From Termitomyces sp. T153 (Eukaryota > Basidiomycota > Agaricomycetes > Agaricales > Lyophyllaceae): 64,000 nucleotides of DNA. The stretch is taken from assembly GCA_018296165.2 (NCBI GenBank), contig JACKQL020000045.1, positions 62,001 to 126,000 on the forward strand. The letters are read 5' to 3'. Both the position numbers and the translations under genes were made by a program. Below, piece after piece: positions 20,435-32,354 of this stretch (position 1 is the first letter of the stretch; each line of letters begins with the position of its first letter). Below the pieces are notes generated by a model. It was not told the origin of the DNA. It saw nothing but the letters and a program-made list of their open reading frames with translations, and ran no database searches.

Positions 20435-22250
20435 CAGGCTTATAGTGCAAGGAGAAGTCAAAGTTGGCAAGATAGAGGGACCATCAGGCCTGCTGGCAAT
20501 TGAGCTTCTTGGCTGTCCAGAAGTATTCAAGGTTCTTGTGATCCATCCAAACCTCGAACTTGTGCCATGTGCCTTTCAAGAAGTGCCACCACTCCTCAAA
20601 CAACCAGATGATGGCCAACATCTCCTTGTCATGGATCTTGTAGTTCTGCTCCACTGCATTCAGGCTTTTGGAGTAAAAGGCCACCAGGTGCCACTTCCTG
20701 TTCTCTGGAGATTGCTGTGAGAGCACCACTCTAGTGGCAAAGTTGGAGCTGTTGGCCTCTATGCAGAAGGCAGAGTTGTCATCTGGGAAGAGGAGAACAG
20801 GTCTGGAGGTCATGGCATGCTTGAGAGTGTCAAAGGATATCTGCTTCAGAGGCCCCCAGCTCCATGTAACATCTTTTCCTGTGAGGTCGAACAGCAGGCA
20901 GGTGTGATGCAAGAAGTCCTGGATGAATCTCCAGTAGAAGTTTGCAAAACCAAGGAATGCCTGTACTTCCTTCTTGTTCTGAGGCTCTGGCCACTCCATC
21001 ATACCTGCCACCTTTACTGGGTCCATCTTTGCAGTTCTGTAGGAGATGATCAGGCCAAGGTACTCAATCTGGGTTTGTTTGAACTTGCACTTCTCCAGCT
21101 TGAGGTAGAGCTAGTGCCAGTGGAGGTGTTCCAGAACGAGATGAGTGATTCAATAGTGTTCCTCCAGCATTTTGGTGTAGATAAGGATGTCGTTGAGGTA
21201 CATGCATACTACACCCTCTGCAATGAGGTCCCAGAAGATGTTGTACATCATGGTCTGGAAGGTGGCTGGGCTGTTGGTGAGATCAAAGAACATAACAAGT
21301 GGCTCAAACAATCCCTGGTTGGTCCAGAAGGCTGCCTTCCACTCGTCTCCCTCCTGAATGTGCACATTGATGTAACCCCACCAGACATCCAGTTTAGTGA
21401 AGTATCATGTGCCCTGGAGGTTGTTGATGAGCTTGGAGATGAGGGGGAGAGGGTAGCAATTCTTCACCGTCATGGTGTTGAGTACCTGATAGTCCTGTAC
21501 CAGTTAGAGGAAGCCATCCTTCTTTTTGATGAAGAAGACTGGAGAAGCCATCAGAGATTTGAATGGATGGATATGACTGGAGTTCAAGTTCTCCTGGAGG
21601 AAGGCATCAAGCTCATCCTGCTCTCTGGGTGCAAGGAGGTAGACCTTACAGCTGGAGGGTGCTGAGTCAGGCAGCAGTTTGATGGCATGGTCCCACCTCT
21701 TGCGCTCTGGGAAGAGGCCTTGGAGAACACATCTTCAAATGCATGTAAGTAGGGGGGTACTACATCCCAGCACTCTCGAGGTGTGGCATTGGCAGCAAAG
21801 GCCTGGGCCAGCCACTGGGATGTAGTCTGGCTAGCCCTGATCTTCACAATGGAGGGCAACAGGTGGACAGTAGTAACATAAATTCAATCCCTTGCCTCTA
21901 TTGCTTCATCTGGGAGCTCTGATTTGCATATACCACCAAACTCCTCTCCATGCTCCTCTGGAGCTCCACTGTTGCTCTGATTATCCTCATAGAGGGCCTC
22001 CCTATGAGGGAATGCCAGAGGCAGGAGGTCCAGGAGGTCTAGATCAGCAAAGGGAGAGGGCCAGCATGATATGCTTGGATGGCTGCATGCTCTCAGACTT
22101 GAGTCCAATGCTCCACTCTGGCCTCTGCGGCACAGGCAGAGCACTTCTTGGGGCATCTACTCATAGTCACCTCTCCTTTGGTCCAATTGACCTTGGGGTT
22201 ATGCTTCCAGAGCCATGTGAACCTGAGGATCATGTCTTGACTTCCCAAGC
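20435..22250 (-). pseudogene. Gy2-a RT and RNase H remnant
   Basis: Minus-strand fragments encode the end of RT and RNase H (EVQAFLGFANFYWRFI, DLTGKDVTWSWGPLKQISF, FCIEANSSNFATRVVL, DKEMLAIIWLFEEW, WMDHKNLEYF) and upstream RT (HIQEGDEWKAAFWTNQGLF, MYLNDILIYTK). The catalytic YLDD has become YLND. Frame breaks at about 21150, 21400 and 21580 rule out a functional product. Confidence 0.85.
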
Positions 22251-22274
22251 TGGTGACAGCAAATATAGTGCACT

Positions 22275-23998
22275 CTATGTGGTTCTAATAGCAGAGAACC
22301 AGGTTGACCACAGAGCTAATTGCACTGGCTTTGTTGGGCATTCCATCAATGTTGTAGACAGAAGTGGGCTTGGGAAGAGCTGCATGGTCAGGCCATGGCA
22401 TTTGACAAACTCCGAGTCCAGGGAAAGTCCCATTGCTCCACTGTCCAGAAAAGCTGCAACTCTGTGGTTTTGCTGGGTGTCCATCATCTCAATCTCCACA
22501 TTGAGGTGCAAGAAATGGGTGGATGAGCTAGAGGCCATTATGTACTGTCAGGGCATTTGGTGCACCCAAGTGGGGCTGCACTGTTGGACCTTTGGAGGTG
22601 TGGGAGAGCTTGGTGGGGACTCCAGAGTTAGTGTTTGTACATTTGGAAGGGGGCTTTGAGGTGCTTCTGTCTCAGAATGAAGGGCATCAGAAAAGGCAGT
22701 TTCATTTTCTATCAACAGACAAGAGAACCTGTTAGCACCTAGCAATGGAGGCATACACCTCATCCATTGCTTGACTAAAAATCCCCCTTTAGCTCTAGAG
22801 GTGAGGTGCTCACATTGGCTTCCTCCAGGGTCAACTCCAATGAGGGCTCATCCAGTGATGGAGCTCTGGCAGCATCTTTTGCAGCCAGGAGCTGCAGGAG
22901 AAGTTCCTCCTGCTCTGCTACAGAAAGGTAGCGGACTTCCAGGCCCAGAGGACAGTGCCATGCAAAGTGCCCAGGCTTCTTGCATCTCTAGCATAACAGT
23001 GGGGCTGCACAGAGTTGTTGGGCCACATCCACATCCATGGGAATCTCCAGGAGTAGGGGACAAGCAGTGGGGGCAGCTGGAGCAAGGGCCAGCACTAGGT
23101 GAGTAGGCATAGGGTGGTGGAAGTTGCTGACCAGAACAGGGTGCATCATAGAATGGGGGTGGCAGAGCTCCCTCTGTATCTCCATGAGCTGCCATTGGTC
23201 CCAGGCTACCTTGTACCATGACACAATCTTTTCATTGTTGGGGTGACCCTCTGCTAGGTTGTCAATGCATTCCACCAAGGCAGGGTGCAAGCCATCCTAA
23301 AAGGTGAGGCACAGCTAGAGGCCATTGGGGTAGGCAGCCTGTTTAACTAGGGCTTGGAACAAGTCAATGTACTCATCCAACATATGCTTCCCTTGTTCAT
23401 ACTGCTCTCTGTCATGCAGTGTCAGTGCTGCTGTCTTGGCAGGGTCCAACAGAAAAAACTCCATGCAAAAGTCCTTCTTGAAGGCAGCCCAGTCCAGGAA
23501 GCTCCCCACACCTCTGGGATGGCAGAAAACTCACAGCGCATAGGTGGAAGCATGTCCGGTCTTTATGTATGACAGCACCCAGGCTATTTTCAATGCATCA
23601 GAGTCAAAAGCATCCCTACTGAGGTGGATATAGGTGAGGCAGGACTGTAGGAATTGCTCCCTGCTGGAGTGAGCACTGTCATATGTGTCTGGCAGTGCTG
23701 GGCAAGGGATCTGCAGCTGCAGGGTCACTGGAGCCACCAGAGCAGGTGCCATGGCAGGCAGAGCTGGTTCCTCAGTCATAAGAGGGGCAGAGTTAGGGCT
23801 TAGGCATTCTAGCAATGCCTGGAGGGACTGGGAGATAAGATCCATTGTCTGATGGAGAGTAAAGAGCTCAGTTGTATAGTGGGTGAGAGATAATTGCATT
23901 AATTGCACCTAGGGTTCTAGGTGGAGCAAGCAAGTTCAAGCTTTATCCTGCAGGGCTGGGGCCTCTGAGGGTGTGTCTGGGTTGGCGAGCTGAGACAT
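22275..23998 (-). pseudogene. Gy2-a gag and protease remnant
   Basis: From a gag ATG near 23998 (MSQLANPDT..., shared with the other Gy2 copies), minus-strand fragments encode a coiled Gag N-terminus, a Ty3-type capsid (SFLDWAAFKKDFCMEFF, EQGKHMLDEYIDLFQALV), a zinc-knuckle region near 23000, and a retropepsin with LDSGAMGLSLDSEFV (about 22420-22460). Several stops interrupt it. Confidence 0.8.
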
Positions 23999-24104
23999 AG
24001 AACTCCACAATGCTCAATCCTGGTAGAGAAGTGATGGATAGCAGCTTGGAGGCTCCTTGCGGCTATATGGGGCTTCCAGGCCAGTTTTAGGAGACTTGTT
24101 CTGC

Positions 24105-24453
24105 TGTAAGGGCAACCTCTGGAGCGACAGATCAGAGTCATGCAGCTAGCAGAGGGGAATCTGAAGCATATTAGCAGAGTAGATGATGATACAATCAGTA
24201 ACTGATCACCTAGCAGAAGGGAATCTGAAGAGAACAAGTCTAAGGATCCCTGCTGCTTAGCATGGCACATTAGCAGGCAGCAGAGGCATGGAAACTACTG
24301 TACAGGTGACTGGAGCTACTCCTAACCCTAGGGCAATGGTTGCTGAGGTAATACAGAGAACTCCAGAGTTCTGGAAAGAGCCCCAGAGATGTTGAACAAG
24401 CTGCAGAGGTGCTGGAACCAGTCATGGAGATTGAAAATGGAAGTCCCCTGACA
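24105..24453 (-). repeat. Gy2-a 5' LTR with self-priming signal
   Basis: 349 bp; on the minus strand it reads TGTCAGGGGACTTCC...CCCTTACA. The PBS following it (minus strand GCAGAACAAGTCTCC, plus positions 24104-24090) is complementary over 11 nt to AGACTTGTTCT inside the LTR (plus positions 24231-24241). Confidence 0.85.
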
Positions 24454-24543
24454 GGAGTGCAGGTTATAAGTGCAGGATGTTGTGTTTGCCTAGTAAGGAC
24501 TCACCCAGTGAAACTAAGCTTCCATGGTCAGCAGAACCTGACA
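24454..24543 (+). repeat. 3' end of a Gy1-type LTR (fragment)
   Basis: 90 bp ending 'gtcagcagaacctgaca', matching the last part of the Gy1 LTRs (gttataagc..., gcctagtaaggact, cctgaca). It is cut on the left by Gy2-a and adjoins Gy3 on the right, so a Gy1-type element had inserted into Gy3 before Gy2-a landed in its LTR. The rest lies beyond the window start. Confidence 0.8.
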
Positions 24544-26793
24544 GTTGGCATCTCAAAGGTTATTGACAAGTTCAGATATAAGTGGCAAGGGATAGTGACT
24601 CTTTATCATTATTGCATTTGGGACTCAATAGTCCTGAACCAGACAAAGAGACCCATCCTTCTTCTTAAAAAAAAGACTGGGGAGGCAATTGGGGACTTAG
24701 AGGACTGTATCTATCCAGAGCTAAGATCCTTCTGTAAAAATGTGTCCAGCTCATCCTGCTCATGGAGTGCAAGCAGATAGACCTTGCAGCTGGAGGGTTC
24801 TGCATCTGGTATCAGCTTAATTGCATGATCCCACTGCTTGTACTCTGAAAGTGAATCAAAGGATGCTTTGGTGAATACATCCTCAGAATTGTGAAGGTGA
24901 TCAGGAACTGTGCTACAAAAGGGCTTGGGCTGGGAATTTGCTATAAATACCTTGGCCAGACACTGAGAAGTTGTCTGACTAGCCTAGATCTCTGCCACTG
25001 TAGAAGGGGAGCAGAGGTTGTAGCATAGATTCTGTCACCTACCTCAATGTTTTTGTCTGGAAACTCTGGGGGTGGAGTACCAGTAGATTTTTCTTTGCAT
25101 TCATCTTCCTTCTGAGCTTCACACTCAACACCTCATACATCCTCATAGAGGGCCTCTCTATGCAGGAATTCCAGAGAAGTGGGACCTAGAAGGTCAAGGT
25201 CCACATAAGGAAGATGCCCAACATGACAGGCACACATGGCAGCATGCTCACAAACCTTTGCTCTATACTCCTTATGTGCTTCTTTAGTACAAGTCATGCA
25301 ATGGTCAGGGCAGTGACTCATCTTCATCTTGCCCTTAGTCCAGTCAATCTCAGAGTAATGTTCCTGTAACCAGGTGAACTCTGAGAGTGAGAGGCTGGTT
25401 GGAAATAAAGAAACAAGATGATACTTCAGACATGTGAGGTCCCCTGACACTTATCATCTTGGTGCCCCTCAGCTATACTATTGATACAATTCATGAGGGA
25501 GGGTGGAGTCCATTGCATAAGGTTAGGCAAAGCTGCAGCCCATCTGGATATCCAGCCTGCCCAACTAAGGCATGGAATGAGTCAATGTACTCATCTACTC
25601 ACCACTTCTCTTGACCATACTGGATTCAGTCACAAAGGGAGAGGTGTACAGTTTTGGCAGGGTCAAGGGGAAAGAACTCAGCTTGGAACTCCTTTTTGAA
25701 CTCCATCCAGCTAGAGAAACTCTTAACTCCTTTGAAGCATCAAAAAATGCACAATGCATGGAGTTGAAGCTCAGCCTACCTTCATGTAGGAGAGAACCAA
25801 GGCAATTTTCAGGGCATCAGAGGCAAAAGCTTCACCACTCAACTGGATATAGATGATGCAAGATTTGAAGAAACATTCTCCAACCTACAGTCCCCATTAA
25901 ATATGTCAGAGAGTGCAAGGCAAGGAAGTTTGGAACAGGATGCTAAACATCTGAGCTAGGTGCAGAAGAGAACCTTCCTGCAGCTGCTGGGGGTCTAGGG
26001 GGAGGAGTAGATGTGAGGGGGAGGCATTCCAGGAAGGCTTGGAGGGAGAGGGAGACTGCTTCAGTGGTTTGATGGAGTACAGTGAGTTTGTCAGTGTGGG
26101 AGGTAATGGAAGCTTGGGTAAGTTGAACCTGTGTCTCCAGAGACAGCAAACAACTCCAGGCATTGTTCTAGGGGCTCGAAGCATCAGAGGAAGGTACTGG
26201 AGGGGTTGATTGGGTCATAGGAGAAGCACAGGGGGTAGTAAGACACTGGTAGAGGAGAGACCTTTTGGAAGAACTAAACAGGAAACTCAGGCAATCAAAA
26301 AGGGGGGTCCCAGACTAAATCTAGAGACTTGTTCTGCTGTAAGGGCAACCTATGGAGGCTGTGGCTCAATCACACAACTGGCAGAGGGAAGTCCAAAGTC
26401 TATTAACAGTAGTGGCACAGCAGGAACTAACTACATACCTGGCAGAGGGAAATCCAAAGAGAACAGGTCTGAGGATTCCAATTGCCAGGACTGCATATTT
26501 ACAGAAATAAACTGTGGAAAATACTGTGGGAAATATGACATCAGACTTTGCACATGCATAGAGCCCAATGTCATTGTCAAAGCCATTATCAAATTCATGT
26601 GACTTGAAAATAGAAATCCATTGTAAATGGCTTTGACCTCAATCCAAAAATCATGTGAGGCTACTGAAATAGTACTGTCAGATAGCCATAGATTGAGAGT
26701 ACTTGTGACCAAAAGATGGGAGTCCAAGAGTGTGAGGCTGGCTGAGAATAATGGAAACAAGATGATACTCTGGACATGTGAGGTCCCCTGACA
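24544..26793 (-). mobile_element. Gy3: Gy2-related Gypsy remnant (LTR, gag, protease, RT start)
   Basis: Minus-strand element with 5' LTR 26338-26793, gag (about 25480-26190), a protease-region fragment (FTWLQEHYSEIDWTKGKMKM, about 25300-25400) and RT (24544-25000). It is related to Gy2, but the LTR is longer and divergent. A short copy of its own LTR start lies inside the body at 25382-25453, next to a deletion of the zinc-knuckle and protease region. The 3' part is lost. Confidence 0.75.
26338..26793 (-). repeat. Gy3 5' LTR
   Basis: 456 bp; minus strand TGTCAGGGGACCTCAC...CCCTTACA. The PBS-like AGAACAAGTCT follows (plus 26324-26337 region). It is nearly complementary (one mismatch) to AGACCTGTTCT within the LTR (about 26459-26470). 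Its outer edge cuts the Helitron helicase frame. Confidence 0.75.
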
Positions 26794-29700
26794 CTGATGT
26801 GGGTGACAATCATTCTTGTCCCATTGCAAAGTCCTTTAGTTGTATCCAGATTCCTGAGCAGCATGACAGGGACACCAATCTTTAGAGCCAATTTAGCCAA
26901 AGACAAACTACTGGCTCTGAGAGAGTCAATGTATCTCATTGGATACAATCCAAGGCCATTAGGATTTCCATTATCAGATATGATAGAGTCTGCATTCTGC
27001 AAGATTTTCTCTTCTCCTGGACATTTCTACAGAACTTCTGAATTGATATCCTCTACATCAGAGTTCTTGCCAGAAAGAATGGTATGTTCCAGGTAATATT
27101 GATTATCTTGAGAGTGATCAATATGAGGATAAGTGGAAGAGATCAATCTAGTGACAGAATTGTCATCACAGATCATAGTTTCTGGAAGTTGTACTGTTTC
27201 TCCAGGCCCAACATTTTTTCCAGCACCAACATCCAATAACCAAGCTACACGAGCAATGTTATCAGGATTCTGATCCAATCTCATTTTTTGAACCAAGTAG
27301 TGGACTTGAATCTGATCCAAAAGTCTTCCTCTTTTGAGTGAAGCAGCAATAATCTGCTGCCTAAGTCCTTATTGGATAACTGGGAGAGATTTTCAAAGAT
27401 CTCCTCCAAACACCACAGTCACTCCACCAAGAGGAACATCCTTTCCCAGAATGTCTCTGAACTCTCAATCCACAGAACCAATGGCATTTTTGTGTTGCAT
27501 TGGGACTTCATCCCAGATGACAACTTTGGTCTAGAGTAAGAGTTGAGACAACCTAGTTCCTCTCTTGATATTGGCAATGGATGTATCCAGAGCAGCAATG
27601 GGGATTTTGAAACTTGAGTGTGCAGTTCTACCACCCTCCAGCAATAAAGCAGCAATTCCAGATGAAGCTACACATAATGCTACATTTCCATTGGACCAAA
27701 CAGCAGAAGCCAAAGTGTTGCAGACAAATGTTTTGCCATATCCACCTGCACTGTGAATGAATATCATCTTGCCCAAGTTGTTGTCCACAGAGTCCATAAC
27801 TTCATTGAAGGCCCCCAGTTGTTCACCATTAAACCTGGCCTTGTTTTCATCCACCCTTCTCTTCAACTCCTCAATATCATAATCTGTTTCTTCTTGCAAC
27901 AGTCTATTCCCTAAAATCATTTGATCAGCATCAATGTCAAATCTTTATACAATGGCCAACTTACCTGGAATCACATTCCAAACTTGTTGGGGTTCTGGCA
28001 TGTTGAGAAAGTGTTGAAGAATCTTGCCAAAATTCTTTAAGTTGTCCTTGATCAGATGAATTCCTTGATCAGATAAATACCATAGTCATAGACATCTTCA
28101 TCAGTAAAGACTCTGTCCCTGTACTGCCAGATATTCTCCAGTCTGTATTGAAGATCATCACAAATAGAGTGCTTAAATTTGTCACATAAAGCCTCTGGAG
28201 TGGTAGGAGCACAATGGAATAGGATAGTGCAAAAGAGCTGTCTGAAAGCTGATCCTGATTGGATTGCAGCAGCTTCAGCAAGACATTGCCTCCATTCTCC
28301 ATCATCTTTGAGAAGACCAAGGGCCTTACATGCCTGTTCATAAGTAGGATAGGTGTGGCCATTGACTGTCCTGAGATCAGCCCATGATGTTGCATTGGTC
28401 ACAACTGTCAGGAGCATCCTGAGGTAGAACCTTTCTCCCTGTTGGGGTAAAGCAAAGTACATCCTTCCAATAGCTGTTCCTCTTTTCCTCTCCTTCCAAG
28501 TCCTTTTGGAAGCTTCATAGAAAAACTTGGTTGCAAAGCTTTAATAGGTTGTGTTGTTATTAGGGAATGTGGCATTGGCTGCAAAGCAAGCAGTGAGTGC
28601 AGTCTTGTTTGCATTAGGCCCAGCAGCTACCATCTCCAAAGGGTCATTATCTTGTGGCCCTCCAAATGCACAGGTAATTGATATACAGGGGAATGTTTTC
28701 CATGCATATTGAATTCAAAGATGTGCCAGCAAGCCTCAGGTGCAGAGATGTATCTAGCATCCAAGTGTTCCTTGATTTCATCCATCTGCTCTCCAGCAAT
28801 CTCCAAAGTTGTCCTATCATGACATTTGTGAATGCATTTGATGGCTTCCACTGAAGCACAGACCTCCATATTGATGTAGCAATTGTACTTGGCTGAGAGA
28901 TCAGGATTGTATGGGACAACATCATGATTGTCATAACAATGACCATTATTTTCAAAGAAGCATCCATTGTCAGGTCTGGCATATTGAGGATAGCCATTAT
29001 CCCCATACTGGATAGCCTCTTGAAGTTCCTTTGGGTATTTCTTGGAACATTTGCCATCTACCATGCACTTAGCATGGGGTTTGGCAGCTCCACATGGACC
29101 ATGGACTATGTTGGTAGTAACAACCTGATAATAGAGATAAGTAACTGAATCCAGGATACAATTGAGACTCAGCAACTGGATCTAGAATTTGGGCAGAGAT
29201 AATGGAATCGACATCAGGTGCATCCTTAATCCTGTGATGACAATGGAAAAAATCAAGATGTGCATATGTAGAAGTCCTCTCTTTTGGAATTCAGTGGTAT
29301 GAACATAAGCCACACAGCTGCTAAAGAGACCTTCCTTAATCTTCTTCACCACAGCTTTTATCTCAAGTTCAAACTCTGGCAACAATATCAGGCCAATCAG
29401 CAGCTGTTTGCTTATTCCCATTGACTGCAGGTTTCTTCAAAAGAGCTTCTTCAATTTATGACCACTTTGGATTAACAGTCATAGTCAAGAAGAGATCAGG
29501 TTTGCCAAAATTCCTGCAGATAGCAATCAAGTCCTGGAATAATGGCTGCATCTGTTGATCACTTCCAGTGTGAGAAGAAGGGATGATACAATGATGGCTT
29601 TGTGGGATGACTTCTTCATCTCCAGCAGCAGCACCCACTACTCCCTGATAGACTTCAGCTCTGGTCTTCTGATTGTGTTGAATCTGATTCAACTTGTTTT

Positions 29701-31388
29701 GTTCAGTGGAAGCCTGTGCATCCACAACATATTGTTGAAATAGCCTCCTACTCCAGAGTAAAAGTGCATTGAATTCCAAAGTTCTTTGCTGCAGCCTATA
29801 TGCATAATATGCTGTTTGGGTGATCTTTGCTAATCTTTGTTGATTATGTTGTCCAAAATTGGAGCAAATGTTGGAGTGAAATCCAGGCTGTCCAGTGGGA
29901 AAGATGATGGTATAATGCAATGGAGTGTAATATGGGTGCAAGTGACTGATGTGCTTCAATTGACCTCAGACTATATCACAATGATTTGATTGCTCCTCTG
30001 AGACATCTCCAGGAATTACAGCTGCAATCCCCTCCTGTTCATTGGGGTCATTATAGCATTGAGGGTCTCCAAAATCAGCTGTAAGCTTGACAGAAAGCCT
30101 TTGCAGTTGGCCTTCTGGAACTTCTCCCATAATTTGCCTGGCCCACTTGTATAAGTCAATGAAGGGATTATTTGAGGATTGAGCCTGGGATTGTTCTGTT
30201 GACAAAAAGCCAATTGCTTGTTGTGGTCATAAAAGTAGAGTTGTGCATACACAGGAGGATTACCTTAGATAGGAAGCAAGGCACCTGTCAGATGATGAAG
30301 TTCCCCATTGATCCTAAAGATGTATGGTCCAGGAGCATTGGTAATGGCATGGTCAATCTTAACTCCCAGAGATGTGAATACAAAGGCTGCATTGTATTGA
30401 TAGATAGATGTTTGAAAAGTGTTAGAGAGAGGGTGGTGGTCATGGAGTAGTTTGAGTAAATCTGCTGGAGCATCTCAAAGCCTGGGCAAATTTGCTTGGC
30501 CTTGTAAGCAGCACATGCCAAATTTTGGATTGTTTCTGGTAGACTTGGTGAGCTTTTCAGCATAAAAATGTAGAGCTTGGCAGTGTGGACATATGACAGT
30601 CATGGGACCAAGATAATGTGATGCCATCAAGTAAGATTGCCTTCCTCTTGGATTAGGTTGAACAGGGCCAAGCTGTGGTGGGATAGAAGGGTGAATGTGA
30701 AGCTCTGGCTCTTTTGCTGATATATTTTCAGCAGGATTTCCTGGTTGTGGTGGATGATTGGGTAGGGCAGGGTTTAAGTCCTCTGCTGGTAAATTTACAG
30801 CAGGATTTTCTGGTTGTGGTGGAAGATTGGGTAGGGCAGAGTCCAAGTTTTCTGCAGGTCTCTGTTGAACAGGATCAACATATTCCAAGTCATCCTCAGA
30901 AGGCATGTCATCCTGAGTGCCTAATGGATCATCAAGGAGAGGTCCAATTGCTCTGCTGGCTGATCACCAGCAAGATCAACATATACCAAGTCATCCTCAG
31001 AAAGTATATCATTCTGAAGACCTCAATCATTGAAATCCTCTTCCAGATCAGCTTCATGTTGCTTTTCCCAACCTTGAAAGATTCTTTGAGCCATAGCTAC
31101 ATACAAACACCTATATTCAGGATTCAGATCAATATGAAATTGAACTTGGTTATGCAAAGTAGCATTTCAAAGATGTGTTTGACTGACCTCTTGTTCCTGT
31201 TGCCTCAATCTTTCCTCCTCTTTCAGCCTTTCTTGATGCAAGATGGTCAAAGCTTGTTGTTGCCTCTCCTGCTCTTCAACCATAGCAATATGTCTCAGCC
31301 TTTGCTGCTCCTGCAATGCTGCTAGTGGGGCTAGCATTAAGATATTAAAATCATCAAAATCCATGAACTCATTCCAATATATGTTCAA
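26794..31388 (-). pseudogene. Helitron Rep-helicase remnant 1
   Basis: Minus-strand pieces of a Helitron Rep/helicase in order: a Gln/Arg/Glu-rich N-terminus (31388-31167); CPHCQALHFYAEKLTKS (about 30600), the usual Cys-rich start; the Helitron-like N domain (30252-29456) ending in PDLFLTMTVNPKW; the HUH endonuclease motif HMH at 29260-29268 (RGLLHMHILIF); a segment with VPYNPDLSAKYNC where the catalytic tyrosine region reads CIHKCHDR, apparently without its Tyr; and SF1 helicase with Walker A HSAGGYGKT (27730-27746) and VIWDEVPMQ. It stops at GTRMIVTHIS, where Gy3 begins, so the last helicase motifs are missing. Many stops and frameshifts are present. Rolling-circle transposition is known for the family; this copy is dead. 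I could not define its 5' TC or 3' CTRR ends. Confidence 0.85.
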
Positions 31389-31600
31389 AACAGGTTTATG
31401 GAGTATTTGTCAAGGAATAAATACAGCAAGCAGTTGTAGTCTAACATAATATTTCAGATGCTCAGAGTATGTTGGAAGCTCAAGTGCCTTTGCAATGACT
31501 TTCTAAAGCTCCCAACCATGAAGCCATCACCCTTGGTCCTAGTGTCAATGAACTGTGGGTAAAACTGGTTGCTGACTTAACTACTGGCAAATTGTCAGCA
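31389..31600. other. Gap between Helitron remnant and hydrolase pseudogene
   Basis: I see no gene here. It may contain the 5' end of the Helitron, but I found no clear terminal hairpin. Confidence 0.4.
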
Positions 31601-31871
31601 TGAAAAGGTGACAATTTGGTCATGCCAGTCCAAATCTCTAGCTATTGAATACATAAGGAGGGATACAATATCAAAGTGGGGACTGTCCCTACTTGAGAGA
31701 AAATTCTCTATCATCTCCATGGAGGAAAATACATCCATCTCTCTGCACACCCATTCCACCCCACAGCTGCAATTGCACATGGAATCTGCAACAAACTGAA
31801 TCATTCCACCATGTATTTGTGCTCAATTACCATCTCCCCTCAGCTGTGCCATTCATGATTGATGCTCCCTT
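31600..31871 (+). pseudogene. Alpha/beta-hydrolase pseudogene, 5' part
   Basis: The frame just before the Copia LTR encodes FHHVFVLNYHLPSAVPF and then DAPF, which resembles the 'F.L.YRLSS..PF..PFPAAL.DA.AGY' stretch of fungal HSL-type (alpha/beta-hydrolase fold-3) esterases. The continuation lies at 36734 beyond the Copia element. Stops upstream and CpG loss indicate decay. The N-terminal exons with the HGGG oxyanion motif are not recognisable. Confidence 0.5.
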
Positions 31872-32215
31872 TGTTGGATTCTGATGGTGCCAGTGGCCAC
31901 CATATACAGTCATTATGTTGGGCCATGCATTATCCTCTTTGTTCCTCTTTGTCACACTACAAACAATGATTCATTGTCTGCATATTCACATATATATTCA
32001 GACTCCCCATAGATAGCACCCTCAGTCACTTATATCAGACTGAAGGTGAGTACTTATATTTTGCATACTTTACACACTTACTGATTGTACTGTAGCATCA
32101 CACTCACATTGATCTCCTAGGTACAGTCTAATATTAGTCACTTATATTGGACTGAGGCATCACACTCACATTGATCTACTAGGTACAGTGTGTATACTGG
32201 TCTAGATTTCCAACA
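31872..32215 (+). repeat. Copia 5' LTR
   Basis: 344 bp, the same length as 36390-36733. It has lost CpGs still present in the 3' copy (for example tcggac/tcagac). An internal repeat, TCACACTCACATTGATCT-[A/C]-CTAGGTACAGT, occurs twice in each LTR. Confidence 0.93.
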
Positions 32216-32230
32216 GGTTATGGGAGATTG
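32216..32230 (+). promoter_or_regulatory. Copia primer-binding site, probable half-tRNA initiator-Met type
   Basis: GGTTATGGGAG directly follows the LTR. It is complementary to the anticodon-loop region of eukaryotic initiator tRNA-Met (CAUAACC). Internal cleavage and use of this tRNA part is known for Drosophila copia and some fungal Copia elements. Assignment by inspection. Confidence 0.55.
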
Positions 32231-32354
32231 CTGCTCAACAACTTTCTGAAGTGTCCAATGTTCAAATCTGAGCCCATCAATCCAATCTTATACATGTCAC
32301 ATCATGTACACTCATATCTGCTTTGTCTCCTCTACCTACAGTTCTATCTGCACC

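Larger units (their letters stand above)
20430..24453 (-). mobile_element. Gy2-a Gypsy element, 5' part (LTR, gag, protease, RT)
   Basis: Minus-strand continuation of 1-443. Its 5' LTR is 24105-24453; gag, protease and pol remnants follow downward. It is strongly CpG-depleted and broken by stops in every domain. Together with 1-443 it gives the Gy2 order LTR, gag, protease, RT, RNase H, integrase; the 3' LTR is outside the window. Confidence 0.9.

Noticed and set aside
20817..21665. 282-residue plus-strand ORF in Gy2-a
   Set aside because: Complement of RT/RNase H whose motifs are readable on the minus strand. Low stop density on the plus strand results from base composition.
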